From NCBI GenBank assembly GCA_963703855.1, contig CAVPFW010000025.1, positions 1-64,000 of the forward strand: 64,000 bases of DNA. The letters run 5' to 3'. Shown here in pieces: positions 17,045 through 27,050 of this stretch (the first letter of the stretch is position 1; each line of letters begins with the position of its first letter). Under the pieces are notes generated by a model. The model did not search any database. It was not told where the DNA came from and saw nothing but the letters and a program-made list of their open reading frames with translations. Origin of the DNA: AP-15 sp963703855 (lineage in GTDB: Bacteria > Pseudomonadota > Alphaproteobacteria > ATCC43930 > CGMCC-115725). A program made the translations under genes and the position numbers.

Positions 17045-18523
17045 TCAACGGTCGGCCGGGTAGTTGGGGGCCTCGCGGGTCATCGCGACGTCGTGGACAT
17101 GGCTCTCGCGCAGCCCGGCGCCGGTGATCCGGACAAAGGTGCAGTTCTGCTGCATCTCGCCGATCGTGCGGTTGCCGGTATAGCCCATCGCCGCCCGCAA
17201 TCCGCCGATCAGCTGATGCACGATGTTGCCGACCGGCCCCTTGTGCGGCACCCGGCCCTCGACCCCTTCGGGCACCAGCTTCAGGGTGCTGGTCACTTCC
17301 TGCTGGAAATAACGGTCGGCCGAGCCGCGCGCCATCGCCCCGATCGAGCCCATGCCGCGATAATATTTGTAGCTGCGGCCCTGATAAAGAAACACTTCGC
17401 CGGGGCTTTCGTCGGTGCCGGCGAACAATGAGCCGAGCATCGCGCAATCGGCCCCGGCCGCGATCGCCTTGGCGAGGTCGCCGGAAAATTTGATGCCGCC
17501 GTCGCCGATCACCGGCACGCCGAGCTTGCGGCACTCGGCGACGGTGTCGACGATCGCGGTGAACTGCGGCACCCCGACCCCGGCGACCATGCGGGTGGTG
17601 CAGATCGACGCCGGGCCGACCCCGACCTTGACCGCATCGGCGCCGGCCTCGATCAAGGCCCGGGCGCCTTCGGCGGTCACGACGTTGCCGGCGATGACCT
17701 GGGTGTAGTTGGACAGGCGGCGGATGTCGCGGACCGCCGCGATCACCCGGTCGGAGTGTCCGTGCGCGGTGTCGACGACGAGCACGTCGAGCCCGACGGC
17801 AAACAGCGCCGCCGCCCGCTCGATCCCGTCGGCGCCGGTGCCGGTCGCGGCGGCGGCGCGCAGGCGGCCGTGCGCGTCCTTGCACGCCGTCGGAAAGCGC
17901 TGCGCCTTTTCGATGTCCTTGACCGTGATCAGCCCGATGCAGCGATAGGATTCGTCGACGACCACCAACTTTTCGATGCGATGCTGGTGCAGCAGCCGCT
18001 TGGCCTCGTCGCGGCCGACGCTCTCGCGCACGGTGACGAGGTCATTTTTGGTCATCAGCTCGGCGACCGGCTGGCGCGGGTCGCTGGCAAAGCGCACGTC
18101 GCGGTTTGTCAGGATGCCGGCGAGCTTGCCCGATAACCCTCCGGACCGGCCGCGCTCGACCACCGGAATACCCGAGATACGGTGGTCGGCCATTAGCCGC
18201 AACGCGTCGGCGAGGGTCTCGTCGGGGTGGATCGTGACCGGGTTGACGACCATCCCGGCCTCGAATTTCTTGACCTTGCGGACCTCGTCCGCCTGCTGCT
18301 CGACCGGCATGTTGCGGTGGATGACGCCGATCCCGCCGGCCTGGGCCATCGCGATCGCCAGCGCGCTCTCGGTCACCGTGTCCATCGCTGCCGACACCAG
18401 CGGGATCCCGAGCTCGATCTCGCGGGTCAGCCGGGTGCGGGTGTCGGTGTCGCCGGGCAGGACCGCAGACGCCGCCGGGACCAGCATAACGTCGTCGAAA
18501 GTCAACGCCTGCCGGATCTCCAT
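17045..18523 (-). CDS. guaB: IMP dehydrogenase
   Basis: Oxidises IMP to XMP with NAD, the rate-limiting step of GMP synthesis; its product is used by GuaA encoded downstream. The start ATG at 18523 follows GAGGAGG at good spacing, rejecting an upstream in-frame ATG at 18853 that lies inside rlmE. The product has 492 residues: a TIM barrel split by a CBS pair (about residues 95-215, with ISGIPVVE and IEKLVVVDE), a catalytic loop GPASICTTRMVAG with the reactive cysteine, a phosphate-binding GDGGIKFSGD and a flap region EGVEGRVPHKG. Intact, normal length. Confidence 0.97.
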   Translation of the reverse strand: MEIRQALTFDDVMLVPAASAVLPGDTDTRTRLTREIELGIPLVSAAMDTVTESALAIAMAQAGGIGVIHRNMPVEQQADEVRKVKKFEAGMVVNPVTIHPDETLADALRLMADHRISGIPVVERGRSGGLSGKLAGILTNRDVRFASDPRQPVAELMTKNDLVTVRESVGRDEAKRLLHQHRIEKLVVVDESYRCIGLITVKDIEKAQRFPTACKDAHGRLRAAAATGTGADGIERAAALFAVGLDVLVVDTAHGHSDRVIAAVRDIRRLSNYTQVIAGNVVTAEGARALIEAGADAVKVGVGPASICTTRMVAGVGVPQFTAIVDTVAECRKLGVPVIGDGGIKFSGDLAKAIAAGADCAMLGSLFAGTDESPGEVFLYQGRSYKYYRGMGSIGAMARGSADRYFQQEVTSTLKLVPEGVEGRVPHKGPVGNIVHQLIGGLRAAMGYTGNRTIGEMQQNCTFVRITGAGLRESHVHDVAMTREAPNYPADR

Positions 18524-18611
18524 CGGCACCTCCTCAAGCGATGACGGCGCACTATACACAAGCGCGCCGCGGTCAAAAGCCATGGCGACAGATATAGGCG
18601 CGGCGCCGCGG

Positions 18612-19298
18612 TTATGCGCCCCCGCGGAACCCCTGGGCGACGACATAGGTCTCGGCCGATTCGGCGCGGCTCGCCGGCGGCTTCGCGTGGCGCAGCTGCG
18701 CGAACGAGTTCTTGAGGCGCGCGAGCAAGGCGCCCTCCGCCCCGCCCTGGAATACCTTGGCGACGAAAATCCCGCGAGGCGCGAGAATTTCTTCGGCAAC
18801 GGCGAAAGCGCACTCGGCGAGTGCCACGATCCGCAGATGGTCGGTTGCGGCATGGCCGGTCGCGGCCGGCGCCATGTCGCTGAGCACGATATCGGCGGCG
18901 GCGCCGAGAGCCTGCCTGATGGCGACTGCCGCTGTCTCGGGCTCGCTCAGATCGGCGCGCAGCAAGGTGGCGCCGGCGATGGGCGCGACCTCGGCGAGGT
19001 CGACGCCGAGGACCGACCCGCGCGGGCCGACACGCTCGACCGCGACTTGGGTCCAGCCGCCCGGCGCGCAGCCGAGATCGACGACGCGGCGACCCGGCCG
19101 CAGCAAGTGGAAGCGCTCGTCGAGCTCGATCAGCTTAAAGGCGGCGCGCGACCGGTAGCCCTGCCGGCGGGCCGCGGCGACATAGGGGTCGTTGAGCTGG
19201 CGCTGGAGCCATTCTGTGGAGGACGGCTTGCGCCGGCGGGCGCTGCGCACCCGCACCGCCGGGGGCCGGGCGCCGGAACCGCCGCCGGCCTTCGCCAC
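18612..19298 (-). CDS. rlmE: 23S rRNA (uridine-2552-2'-O) methyltransferase RlmE
   Basis: FtsJ-family enzyme that 2'-O-methylates U2552 of 23S rRNA late in 50S assembly. The product has 228 residues. Motif I is VVDLGCAPGGWTQVA. The K-D-K-E catalytic set can be traced to the lysine of AAFKLIELDE, the aspartate of IVLSDMAP, the lysine of FVAKVFQGG and the glutamate of AESAETYVV. A basic N-terminal extension of about 30 residues fits rRNA binding. It starts one base after the stop of the ppx/gppA gene, so the two are co-transcribed. Confidence 0.95.
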   Translation of the reverse strand: MAKAGGGSGARPPAVRVRSARRRKPSSTEWLQRQLNDPYVAAARRQGYRSRAAFKLIELDERFHLLRPGRRVVDLGCAPGGWTQVAVERVGPRGSVLGVDLAEVAPIAGATLLRADLSEPETAAVAIRQALGAAADIVLSDMAPAATGHAATDHLRIVALAECAFAVAEEILAPRGIFVAKVFQGGAEGALLARLKNSFAQLRHAKPPASRAESAETYVVAQGFRGGA

Positions 19299-19299
19299 C

Positions 19300-20421
19300 C
19301 TATCCTTGGATCAGGTCGAACAGGATGCCCTCGCGCACCCCGCGATCGGCGACCCGCAGGCGGCCGACCGGCCAGGCCTCGCAGATCGCGTCGAGGATCG
19401 CGCACCCGCTCAGCACCAGATCGGCGCGCTCGCGCCCGACGCAGGGGCTGGCGGCGCGGCCGGCGAGGTCGAGACCGGCCAGATGCGCCGACACGGCGGC
19501 GATCTGCTCGAAGGTCAGGCTGCTGCCGTCGACCAAGGCGCGGATATAGCGCGGCAGGGCCAGGTGAATGCCGGCCAAGGTCGTTACCGTGCCCGAGCTG
19601 CCCAGCATCTGCACCCGGCGCATGCGAACCCAGCGCAGGATGCGGTGGGTGCGCTCGAAGGCGTCGAGCGCGCCGGCCGCCTCGTCGACCATCGTGCGAT
19701 AGGCCGCGGGCGAGACCTCGCCGCCAAAGCGGTCGGTCAGGGTGACGACCCCCAGCGGCAAGGACACCGACCCCAGGATCTGCGGACGCGGCCGGCGCCG
19801 GTCGTGTCCGTAGCTCAGCCGCAGCCAGACGATCTCGGTCGAGCCGCCGCCGATATCGAAGACGATCGCATAGGGTACGCGCGGATCGAGCAGCGGCGCA
19901 CAGCCCGAAACGACGAGGCGCGCTTCCTCGGCGGTCGAGATGATCTCGATCTCGATCCCGACCTCGTCGCGCACGCGGGCGAGAAACGCCTCGCAATTCG
20001 CAGCGCGGCGGCACGCTTCGGTGGCGACGTAGCGCCCGGTCGCGATACGGCGAAAGGCGATCTTGCCGGCGCAGACCTTGAGCGCCTCGAGGGTGCGCGC
20101 GATGGCGCTTTCCGACAGCGCGCCGGTCGCGGCCAACCCCTCGCCGAGCCGGACGATGCGGGAAAACGCATCGACGACGCGAAACCCGCCGCCCGCGGGC
20201 CGAGCCACCAGTAGCCGGCAATTGTTGGTTCCGAGATCGAGTGCGGCGACCGGGGCGGCGAGACGAGGGGGGAGATGCTGGAGCCGAGCGGCGAATTCGC
20301 CCGCGGCGGCAGGGTCCGCGCGCAATGCCGCGACCGGTGCAAAAGCTCCCGCGCCGGGAGCGGCGCCGCCGCCCCCCACCGGTCCCGCACTGCTCAGCGG
20401 CTTGTGCACGGCGACGACCAT
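19300..20421 (-). CDS. Ppx/GppA-family phosphatase
   Basis: Exopolyphosphatase / guanosine pentaphosphate phosphohydrolase family, acting on polyphosphate or pppGpp. The actin-like ATPase fold shows phosphate loop 1 VAALDLGTNNCRLLVA (about residue 60), the catalytic-region TGRYVATEACRRA with EARLVVSG, and phosphate loop 2 VFDIGGGSTEIVW. The C-terminal HD-like part of the long Ppx form is absent, so this is the short form (373 residues with an alanine-rich N-terminal extension of about 55). It pairs with rlmE, a common alphaproteobacterial arrangement. Polyphosphate versus pppGpp preference cannot be told. Confidence 0.88.
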   Translation of the reverse strand: MVVAVHKPLSSAGPVGGGGAAPGAGAFAPVAALRADPAAAGEFAARLQHLPPRLAAPVAALDLGTNNCRLLVARPAGGGFRVVDAFSRIVRLGEGLAATGALSESAIARTLEALKVCAGKIAFRRIATGRYVATEACRRAANCEAFLARVRDEVGIEIEIISTAEEARLVVSGCAPLLDPRVPYAIVFDIGGGSTEIVWLRLSYGHDRRRPRPQILGSVSLPLGVVTLTDRFGGEVSPAAYRTMVDEAAGALDAFERTHRILRWVRMRRVQMLGSSGTVTTLAGIHLALPRYIRALVDGSSLTFEQIAAVSAHLAGLDLAGRAASPCVGRERADLVLSGCAILDAICEAWPVGRLRVADRGVREGILFDLIQG

Positions 20422-20804
20422 CCCATCGAGATCGAGCGCGATCGTAGCGCAGCCGGGAGTGGATTCAAAACCCCGCGAACGCCGGGAATTGTCTTAACCT
20501 GCGACGGCACCGAGCAGCGGCCAAGATCGCCGGCCGCTCGGCGCAGTGCGACGAGGCGCTCGGCGCGCCGCGACGGCTGGCCCCGGCTTTTACCCGGAGA
20601 ATTCCTATTGCGATTTCCGCAGGCGAGGCGGTAAGCGTTCCGGCGGCCGGCATTCCCGCCCCGCTCACCGGTCGGCGCAAGAAACAGGTGCGCCGTCGCC
20701 GTCTGGCGAACACCTGCCCAGCCGCCGCCGCGAGGCCCTACCCAAGGCCGGCTCACCTGTGCTATCTGCTGTCTCCTCCGAGCAGGCTCGGGTGCCGCCG
20801 CGCA
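20422..20804. other. Upstream region of ppx/gppA, no gene seen
   Basis: About 380 GC-rich bases between ppx/gppA (minus) and tRNA-Gln (plus). It should hold promoters for both. A long minus-strand frame here is produced by reading the tRNA antisense and is not a gene. Confidence 0.5.
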
Positions 20805-20878
20805 TGGGGGATCGTCTAACGGTAGGACAGCGAACTCTGACTCCGCCAGTCTAGGTTCGAATCCTAGTCCCCCAGCCA
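20805..20878 (+). tRNA. tRNA-Gln, anticodon CTG
   Basis: A 74-base cloverleaf with encoded CCA. The acceptor stem TGGGGGA pairs with TCCCCCA, including the U1-A72 pair typical of tRNA-Gln. The D-loop reads TAACGGTAGGA and the T-arm CTAGGTTCGAATCCTAG. The seven-base loop CTCTGAC (20835-20841) puts the anticodon CTG at 20837-20839. One A-C mismatch (20833/20843) breaks the fourth pair of the anticodon stem (GCGAA against TCCGC), which could be a base error or a tolerated mismatch. Confidence 0.93.
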
Positions 20879-21385
20879 AATCTGTCAAAGCCTTACAATC
20901 GTAACGCTGCTTGAGAGCAGTTTCCGGGCATCACTCGGGTATCACGGGAACGAGATCGCGGTTCAGGCGAAACAGATGCCGGCTATCACGCCAGGTCGAC
21001 CGGCTCGGCAGCCTGATGGCGTTGAGCGGCGGCCCGCTCGGCCTTGCGAGCATAACAACCATGCAATTGCCACATTCGCATAGTATTCTCGCCGCCATCG
21101 ACACCCATCGGCGGGTGCGGGATTGTCATCGAAGGAGTAGGCGGCGCCTGATCTCGACCTGATAAAACAGGCAGAACAGGGGTGCTGGGGCGGAGCGGAT
21201 GCTTTGCCGAGGGCCGGTCCGGGCGAGCCGGCCGGCCGGCCGCGGGACTGCGGCGTGCAGATCAACGACCGGGTGCGGGGCGATGGCGCGATGCGTTGCG
21301 ACCAGACATGCCGGGAAATCGCTTGCGGGCGCCGGGCCGATCGTCGACGATCGGCCGCAACACGGTTTCCGCCGGAGGGCTCGGC
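20879..21385. other. Gap between tRNA-Gln and the monooxygenase gene
   Basis: About 500 bases. Plus-strand frames run into the monooxygenase gene but have no ribosome site before 21386. A tRNA 3' flank is a possible island attachment site, yet no integrase or repeat of the tRNA end is seen. Nothing else is supportable. Confidence 0.5.
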
Positions 21386-22564
21386 ATGGACGATCTCTAT
21401 CTGCGCAGCGGCATCTTTCTGGCGCCGTTCCACAATCACGATGAAAACCCGACCTTGTCGATCGAGCGCGATCTCGAGCTGCTCGAGCATCTTGATCGGC
21501 TCAATTACCATGAGGCGTGGATCGGCGAACATCATTCGGGCGGGTTCGAGCTGATCGCCTCTCCCGAGATGTTTATCGCTGCCGCGGCCCAGCGCACCCG
21601 CCACATCCGTCTCGGCACCGGCGTCGTCTCCCTGCCCTACCACAACCCGTTCATGCTGGCCGACCGGATGGTCCAGCTCGACCACATGACCCGCGGCCGG
21701 GCGATGTTCGGGGTCGGCCCCGGCGCTCTCGTCCACGACGCCTTGAAGATCGGCATCGATCCCGGCGACCAGCGCCAGATGATGAACGAGGCGCTCGAAG
21801 TCATCGTCCCGCTGCTGCGCGGCGAGACCGTCACGCGCAAGACCGATTGGTTCAACCTGACCGAGGCGCAATTGCAATTGCGCTGCTACACCCGCCCGAC
21901 GATGGAACTGGCGGTGGCCGCGGCGCGCTCGCCGTCGGGGTCGCTGGCGTCCGGAAAATACGGCATCGGCATGCTGTCGATCGGCGGCACCAGCCCGATG
22001 GCGATGGAGCGGCACACCGCCAATTGGGGGCTCTACGAGGAGACCGCGCGCGCCAACGGCCATGTCCCCGACCGCAAGAACTGGCGCGTCGTCGGCATGT
22101 TCCACATCGCCGAGACGCGTGAGCAGGCGCGCAACAACGTCCGGTTCGGGGTGCAGGCCTTCGCCAACTACTTCCGCGACGTGGCGACCTTCCCGATCAT
22201 CCCGCCCGACGTGCCCGACCCGACCGAGTGGCTGATCGAGACCGGCACCGGCTGCATCGGCACCCCCGACGACGCGATCGCCTATGTCGAGCGGCTGATC
22301 GAGGGCTCGGGCGGGTTCGGCGTATTGTGCGAATTGGCGCAGAACTGGGCCGATTGGGACGCGACCAAAAAGCACTACGAGCTGATGGCGCGCTTTGTCC
22401 ATCCGCATTTCCAGAAGAGCCGCGAATTGCTGCGCGGCAGCTACGATTACGCCACCAGCCGCCACGTCGACTTCACCGGCCAGGCCAGCGCCGCGATCCA
22501 GAAGGAGATCGACCGGCACGCCGCTACCCGCCCCGCCGAGCCCCGGCGGAGCGCGGCGGAGTAG
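21386..22564 (+). CDS. LLM-class flavin-dependent monooxygenase (limonene monooxygenase-like)
   Basis: Bacterial luciferase-like monooxygenase using reduced flavin and oxygen. The start at 21386 (MDDLYLRSGIFLAPFH) follows GGAGGG and is preferred over in-frame upstream codons at 21182. The 392-residue TIM barrel carries YHEAWIGEHHSGGFE, IRLGTGVVSLPYHNPFMLAD and AMFGVGPGALVHDA, the pattern of LimB-type and related long-chain monooxygenases. It is 20 bases upstream of the serine-glyoxylate aminotransferase gene and likely shares its mRNA. The substrate is unknown; limonene is a family label only. Confidence 0.85.
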   Translation: MDDLYLRSGIFLAPFHNHDENPTLSIERDLELLEHLDRLNYHEAWIGEHHSGGFELIASPEMFIAAAAQRTRHIRLGTGVVSLPYHNPFMLADRMVQLDHMTRGRAMFGVGPGALVHDALKIGIDPGDQRQMMNEALEVIVPLLRGETVTRKTDWFNLTEAQLQLRCYTRPTMELAVAAARSPSGSLASGKYGIGMLSIGGTSPMAMERHTANWGLYEETARANGHVPDRKNWRVVGMFHIAETREQARNNVRFGVQAFANYFRDVATFPIIPPDVPDPTEWLIETGTGCIGTPDDAIAYVERLIEGSGGFGVLCELAQNWADWDATKKHYELMARFVHPHFQKSRELLRGSYDYATSRHVDFTGQASAAIQKEIDRHAATRPAEPRRSAAE

Positions 22565-22584
22565 GCCGCGCATTGGTTCCGACG

Positions 22585-23769
22585 ATGAAGAGCAACGCCC
22601 CCGCGGCCCGCAGCGGCCGCCATTTCCTGCAGATCCCCGGCCCGACCAACGTGCCCGATCGGGTGTTGCAGGCGATCGCCGCGCCGACCATCGACCATCG
22701 TGGGCCGGAATTCGCCGAGCTCGGCAAGGAGATCGTCGCCGGCATGAAGCGGGTGTTTCAGACCGGCGAAACCGTGATCGTCTACCCGTCTTCCGGCACC
22801 GGGGCGTGGGAGGCCGCATTGTCGAACACCCTGTCGCCCGGCGACCGGGTGCTGATGTTCGAGACCGGCCATTTCGCGAGCTTGTGGCGGGCGATGGCCG
22901 GGCGGCTCGGGCTCGAGGTCGAGTTCGTGCCGGGGGATTGGCGGCACGGCGTCGATCCGGGCTCGGTCGAGGAAAAGCTCGGCGCCGACCGCGAGCACCG
23001 GGTCAAGGCGGTCTGCGTCGTCCACAACGAGACTTCGACCGGGGTGGCGAGCCGCATCCCCGAGCTCCGCGCCGCGATCGACCAGGCCGGCCACCCCGCC
23101 CTGTTCATGGTCGACACGATTTCGTCATTGGCCTCGATCGACTATCGCCACGACGAATGGCGGGTCGACGTCACCGTCGCCGGTTCGCAGAAGGGGCTGA
23201 TGCTGCCGCCCGGGCTCGGCTTCAATGCGGTGTCGAAAAAGGCGCTGGCCGCTTGCGAGAGCGCGACACTGCCGCGCTCCTATTGGGATTGGGGAGCGAT
23301 GCGCGACACCGAGCACACCGGCTTCTTTCCCTACACCCCGGCGACCAACCTGCTGTTCGGGCTGCGCGAGTCGTTGCACATGCTGCTCGAGGAAGAGGGC
23401 TTGCCTGCGGTCTTTCGCCGTCATGCGCGCCATGCCGAGGCGACCCGCCGCGCCGTCGCCGGCTGGGGGCTCGAAATCTTGTGCGCCGACCCGCGCGAGC
23501 ACTCGAACTCGCTGACCGCGGTCGTTGTTCCCGACGGGTTCGACGCCGACCGGCTGCGCGAGATCATTCTGCAAAGCTTCGACATGTCGCTCGGCACCGG
23601 GCTCGGCCGGCTCAAGGGCAAGGTCTTTCGCATCGGCCATCTCGGCTGGCTCAACGATCTGATGCTGTGCGGCACCCTGAGCGGGGTCGAGATGGGGCTG
23701 CACCGCGCCGGCATCCCGCACCGCGCCGGCGGCGTCGCCGCCGCACTCGAATTCCTCGGCGCGCCATAG
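22585..23769 (+). CDS. Serine-glyoxylate aminotransferase
   Basis: Fold-type I PLP enzyme that moves the amino group of serine to glyoxylate, giving hydroxypyruvate and glycine (serine cycle or photorespiration-type metabolism). The product has 394 residues. Family marks are HFLQIPGPTNVPDRVL, DHRGPEFAELGKEI, YPSSGTGAWEAAL, VVHNETSTGVASRI and MVDTISSLASIDY. The PLP lysine lies in VTVAGSQKGLMLPPGL and the C-terminal substrate arginine in FRIGHLGWLND. The start at ATG 22585 is the only one that fits the family N-terminus. Confidence 0.9.
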   Translation: MKSNAPAARSGRHFLQIPGPTNVPDRVLQAIAAPTIDHRGPEFAELGKEIVAGMKRVFQTGETVIVYPSSGTGAWEAALSNTLSPGDRVLMFETGHFASLWRAMAGRLGLEVEFVPGDWRHGVDPGSVEEKLGADREHRVKAVCVVHNETSTGVASRIPELRAAIDQAGHPALFMVDTISSLASIDYRHDEWRVDVTVAGSQKGLMLPPGLGFNAVSKKALAACESATLPRSYWDWGAMRDTEHTGFFPYTPATNLLFGLRESLHMLLEEEGLPAVFRRHARHAEATRRAVAGWGLEILCADPREHSNSLTAVVVPDGFDADRLREIILQSFDMSLGTGLGRLKGKVFRIGHLGWLNDLMLCGTLSGVEMGLHRAGIPHRAGGVAAALEFLGAP

Positions 23770-23876
23770 CTCGTCGATGCCGCAGCGGCCGAACCGAACA
23801 CGCCGATCGTTTCAAGGCCCGATGAGGACTGATTTCAGGTCCGTCATCAGGTCGGCGTAACACCCAGCGGCCCGAA

Positions 23877-24098
23877 ATGGCTGAAGCACGGGTTGCCGCC
23901 GAATGCCCGCCGGCCTCGCCTTGCATCGGCATCTGTCTTCTTGATCCGTCGAGCGGATTTTGCCGCGGCTGCTTGCGCGATGTCGCCGAGATCGCCACTT
24001 GGCACGAGGCGAATGCCGCGCGGAAGCACGCAATCCTGGCGCGGATCGCCGGGCGCCGCCGGCTCGGCGCGGGCTGCGCGACGGAGAGCGGCGAATGA
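23877..24098 (+). CDS. DUF1289-domain protein
   Basis: A 73-residue protein with the DUF1289 core SPCIGICLLDPSSGFCRGCL, whose four cysteines (CxxxC, CxxC) look metal-binding, followed by EIATWHEANAARKHAILARI. Family function is unknown. Its TGA overlaps the ATG of the next gene (ATGA), so the two are translationally coupled. Confidence 0.88.
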   Translation: MAEARVAAECPPASPCIGICLLDPSSGFCRGCLRDVAEIATWHEANAARKHAILARIAGRRRLGAGCATESGE

Positions 24099-24454
24099 CT
24101 TTCGTGCGTTTCGACCGCGGCGCAGGCTCGGCTTTGGGAAACGCCGCTGCGGTTCTGGCCGGCCTGCTGCTGGCCGCCTGTGCCGCCCCTCCAGCCGCGA
24201 CGGATTGGGTCAAGACCGGCGCCGACGACGCGACCACATCGCATCAGGTCGCGGACTGCCGGGCGCAGGCCAATGCCGCGCGCGGCAACGAGCAGGGGAT
24301 CAACCAGGACATCAGCGCCACGCTCGGCCGGAATTGGCAGCTCGGCGGGACCGCCCCGGTCGTCGATCAGTCGATGCGTCAGCAGGCGAGCGGCTACGCC
24401 GACCAGGTCTTCGACAGCTGCATGCGCGCCAAGGGGTTTACCAAGGGAACCTGA
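24095..24454 (+). CDS. Small putative lipoprotein
   Basis: A 119-residue product with a hydrophobic N-terminus ending in a lipobox-like LLLAACAAPP, so it is probably anchored to a membrane. The mature part is glutamine- and asparagine-rich and ends FDSCMRAKGFTKGT, a closing found in many small alphaproteobacterial lipoproteins with a conserved C-terminal cysteine region (DCRAQA early, SCMRAKG late). It is coupled to the DUF1289 gene by a 4-base overlap. No specific function is known. Confidence 0.75.
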   Translation: MTFVRFDRGAGSALGNAAAVLAGLLLAACAAPPAATDWVKTGADDATTSHQVADCRAQANAARGNEQGINQDISATLGRNWQLGGTAPVVDQSMRQQASGYADQVFDSCMRAKGFTKGT

Positions 24455-24792
24455 CGCCCGGCTCGCTCCGAGAGCACGAACCGTCATGATTCCGGTAATA
24501 TTATCCGATCATTCGTCATTTCCTGCGAAGGCACAGGGCTGTCTGGGGAAATTCCGTCTTCGAGGATGGTTGTCATACCCGATCGTCTGCTCGACTGCGT
24601 CCGCGAGGATATCAACCGCGGCGTCGGCATCTTCTTGGATCATGTTGCTGCGGGCGACAGCGATTACGAGAGCCGACCGCGGGGTCGATGCCTTCGCTGA
24701 ATAGAACGCGGCCGGGGGCCCGACACGCCATCGGTCAAGAATTGACCTGCCGTCGGCGGGATCAGGCATCGGCAGCCCGTGGACGAAGAATA
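24455..24792. other. Gap upstream of the groEL terminator, no confident gene
   Basis: An 86-codon minus-strand frame (24509-24769) has plausible stretches such as IAVARSNMIQEDADAAV but no ribosome site, and its end is formed by a CGTCATTTCCTGCGAAGG repeat-like string. The region between two convergent units (24454 and 24856) most likely only holds repeat debris. Confidence 0.4.
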
Positions 24793-24825
24793 GCCGCCTG
24801 CCCGCCGGTTTGGCGGACAGGCGGC
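24793..24825 (-). terminator. Hairpin downstream of groEL
   Basis: Arms GCCGCCTGCCCGCC and GGCGGACAGGCGGC pair over 14 bp with one mismatch around a 5-base loop, 31 bases after the groEL stop. There is no clear T-run on the minus strand, so termination may be inefficient or Rho-assisted. Confidence 0.6.
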
Positions 24826-24855
24826 CCGGTTCGGCGCGACAGTCGGGGGGCGGCT

Positions 24856-26502
<1,647 letters not shown>

Positions 26503-26515
26503 TCCTCGATGCTCC

Positions 26516-26830
26516 TCAAGCGACCTTGCGGGCCGGGGCGCCGTGGTCGATCACGCCCATGATGTCGGACTCTTTCATGATGATCAGTTCTTCGCCGTCG
26601 AGCTTGACCTCGGTGCCCGACCATTTGCCGAACAGCACGCGATCGCCGGCCTTGACATCGAGCGGGTGGATCTTGCCGTCTTCGCCGCGCGCGCCGGGAC
26701 CGGCAGCGATCACCTCGCCCTCCATCGGCTTTTCTTTGGCCGTGTCCGGGATGATGATCCCGCCCTTGCTCTTCTCCTCCTCCTCGACGCGCCGGATCAC
26801 GACACGGTCATGCAGCGGACGAAATTTCAT
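26516..26830 (-). CDS. groS: Co-chaperonin GroES (10 kDa)
   Basis: Heptameric lid of the GroEL chamber. The product has 104 residues: MKFRPLHDRVVIRRVEEEEK, the mobile loop KGGIIIPDTAKEKP, and the beta-strands GEVIAAGPGARGEDG, GDRVLFGKWSGTEVKLDGEE and IMKESDIMGVI. The ribosome site AGGAGG is 5 bases before the ATG. A CIRCE element lies 38 bases upstream, so expression should be under HrcA heat-shock control. Confidence 0.98.
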   Translation of the reverse strand: MKFRPLHDRVVIRRVEEEEKSKGGIIIPDTAKEKPMEGEVIAAGPGARGEDGKIHPLDVKAGDRVLFGKWSGTEVKLDGEELIIMKESDIMGVIDHGAPARKVA

Positions 26831-26867
26831 GAATACCTCCTACTCGGATCTCGATCTCGCCTGGTGG

Positions 26868-26894
26868 TTAGCACTCTCTGCCCGAGAGTGCTGG
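26868..26894. promoter_or_regulatory. CIRCE element (HrcA operator) upstream of groES
   Basis: TTAGCACTC, 9 bases, GAGTGCTGG. The left arm matches the CIRCE consensus exactly and the right arm differs only in its last two bases (consensus GAGTGCTAA). Its position 38 bases before the groES start is typical. Confidence 0.9.
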
Positions 26895-27050
26895 CTAAAT
26901 AAGGGGGGTGCTTCGGCTTGTCAAGCAGCCGGGGCGGCTCGCCGGACCGTGCCGCACAGGCCGGCGCTGCGGGCCGTTTTGACAAGAGCGCATACACGGT
27001 GCACTCTTTCCGGGTTATGATCCGACATTCGCCACTGAAGAGCCGCTGCG

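Noticed and set aside
20394..20888. 164-codon minus-strand frame beginning MTDLAGGLGFEPRLAESEF
   Set aside because: It is the tRNA-Gln gene read antisense; this spurious peptide is well known from tRNA loci.
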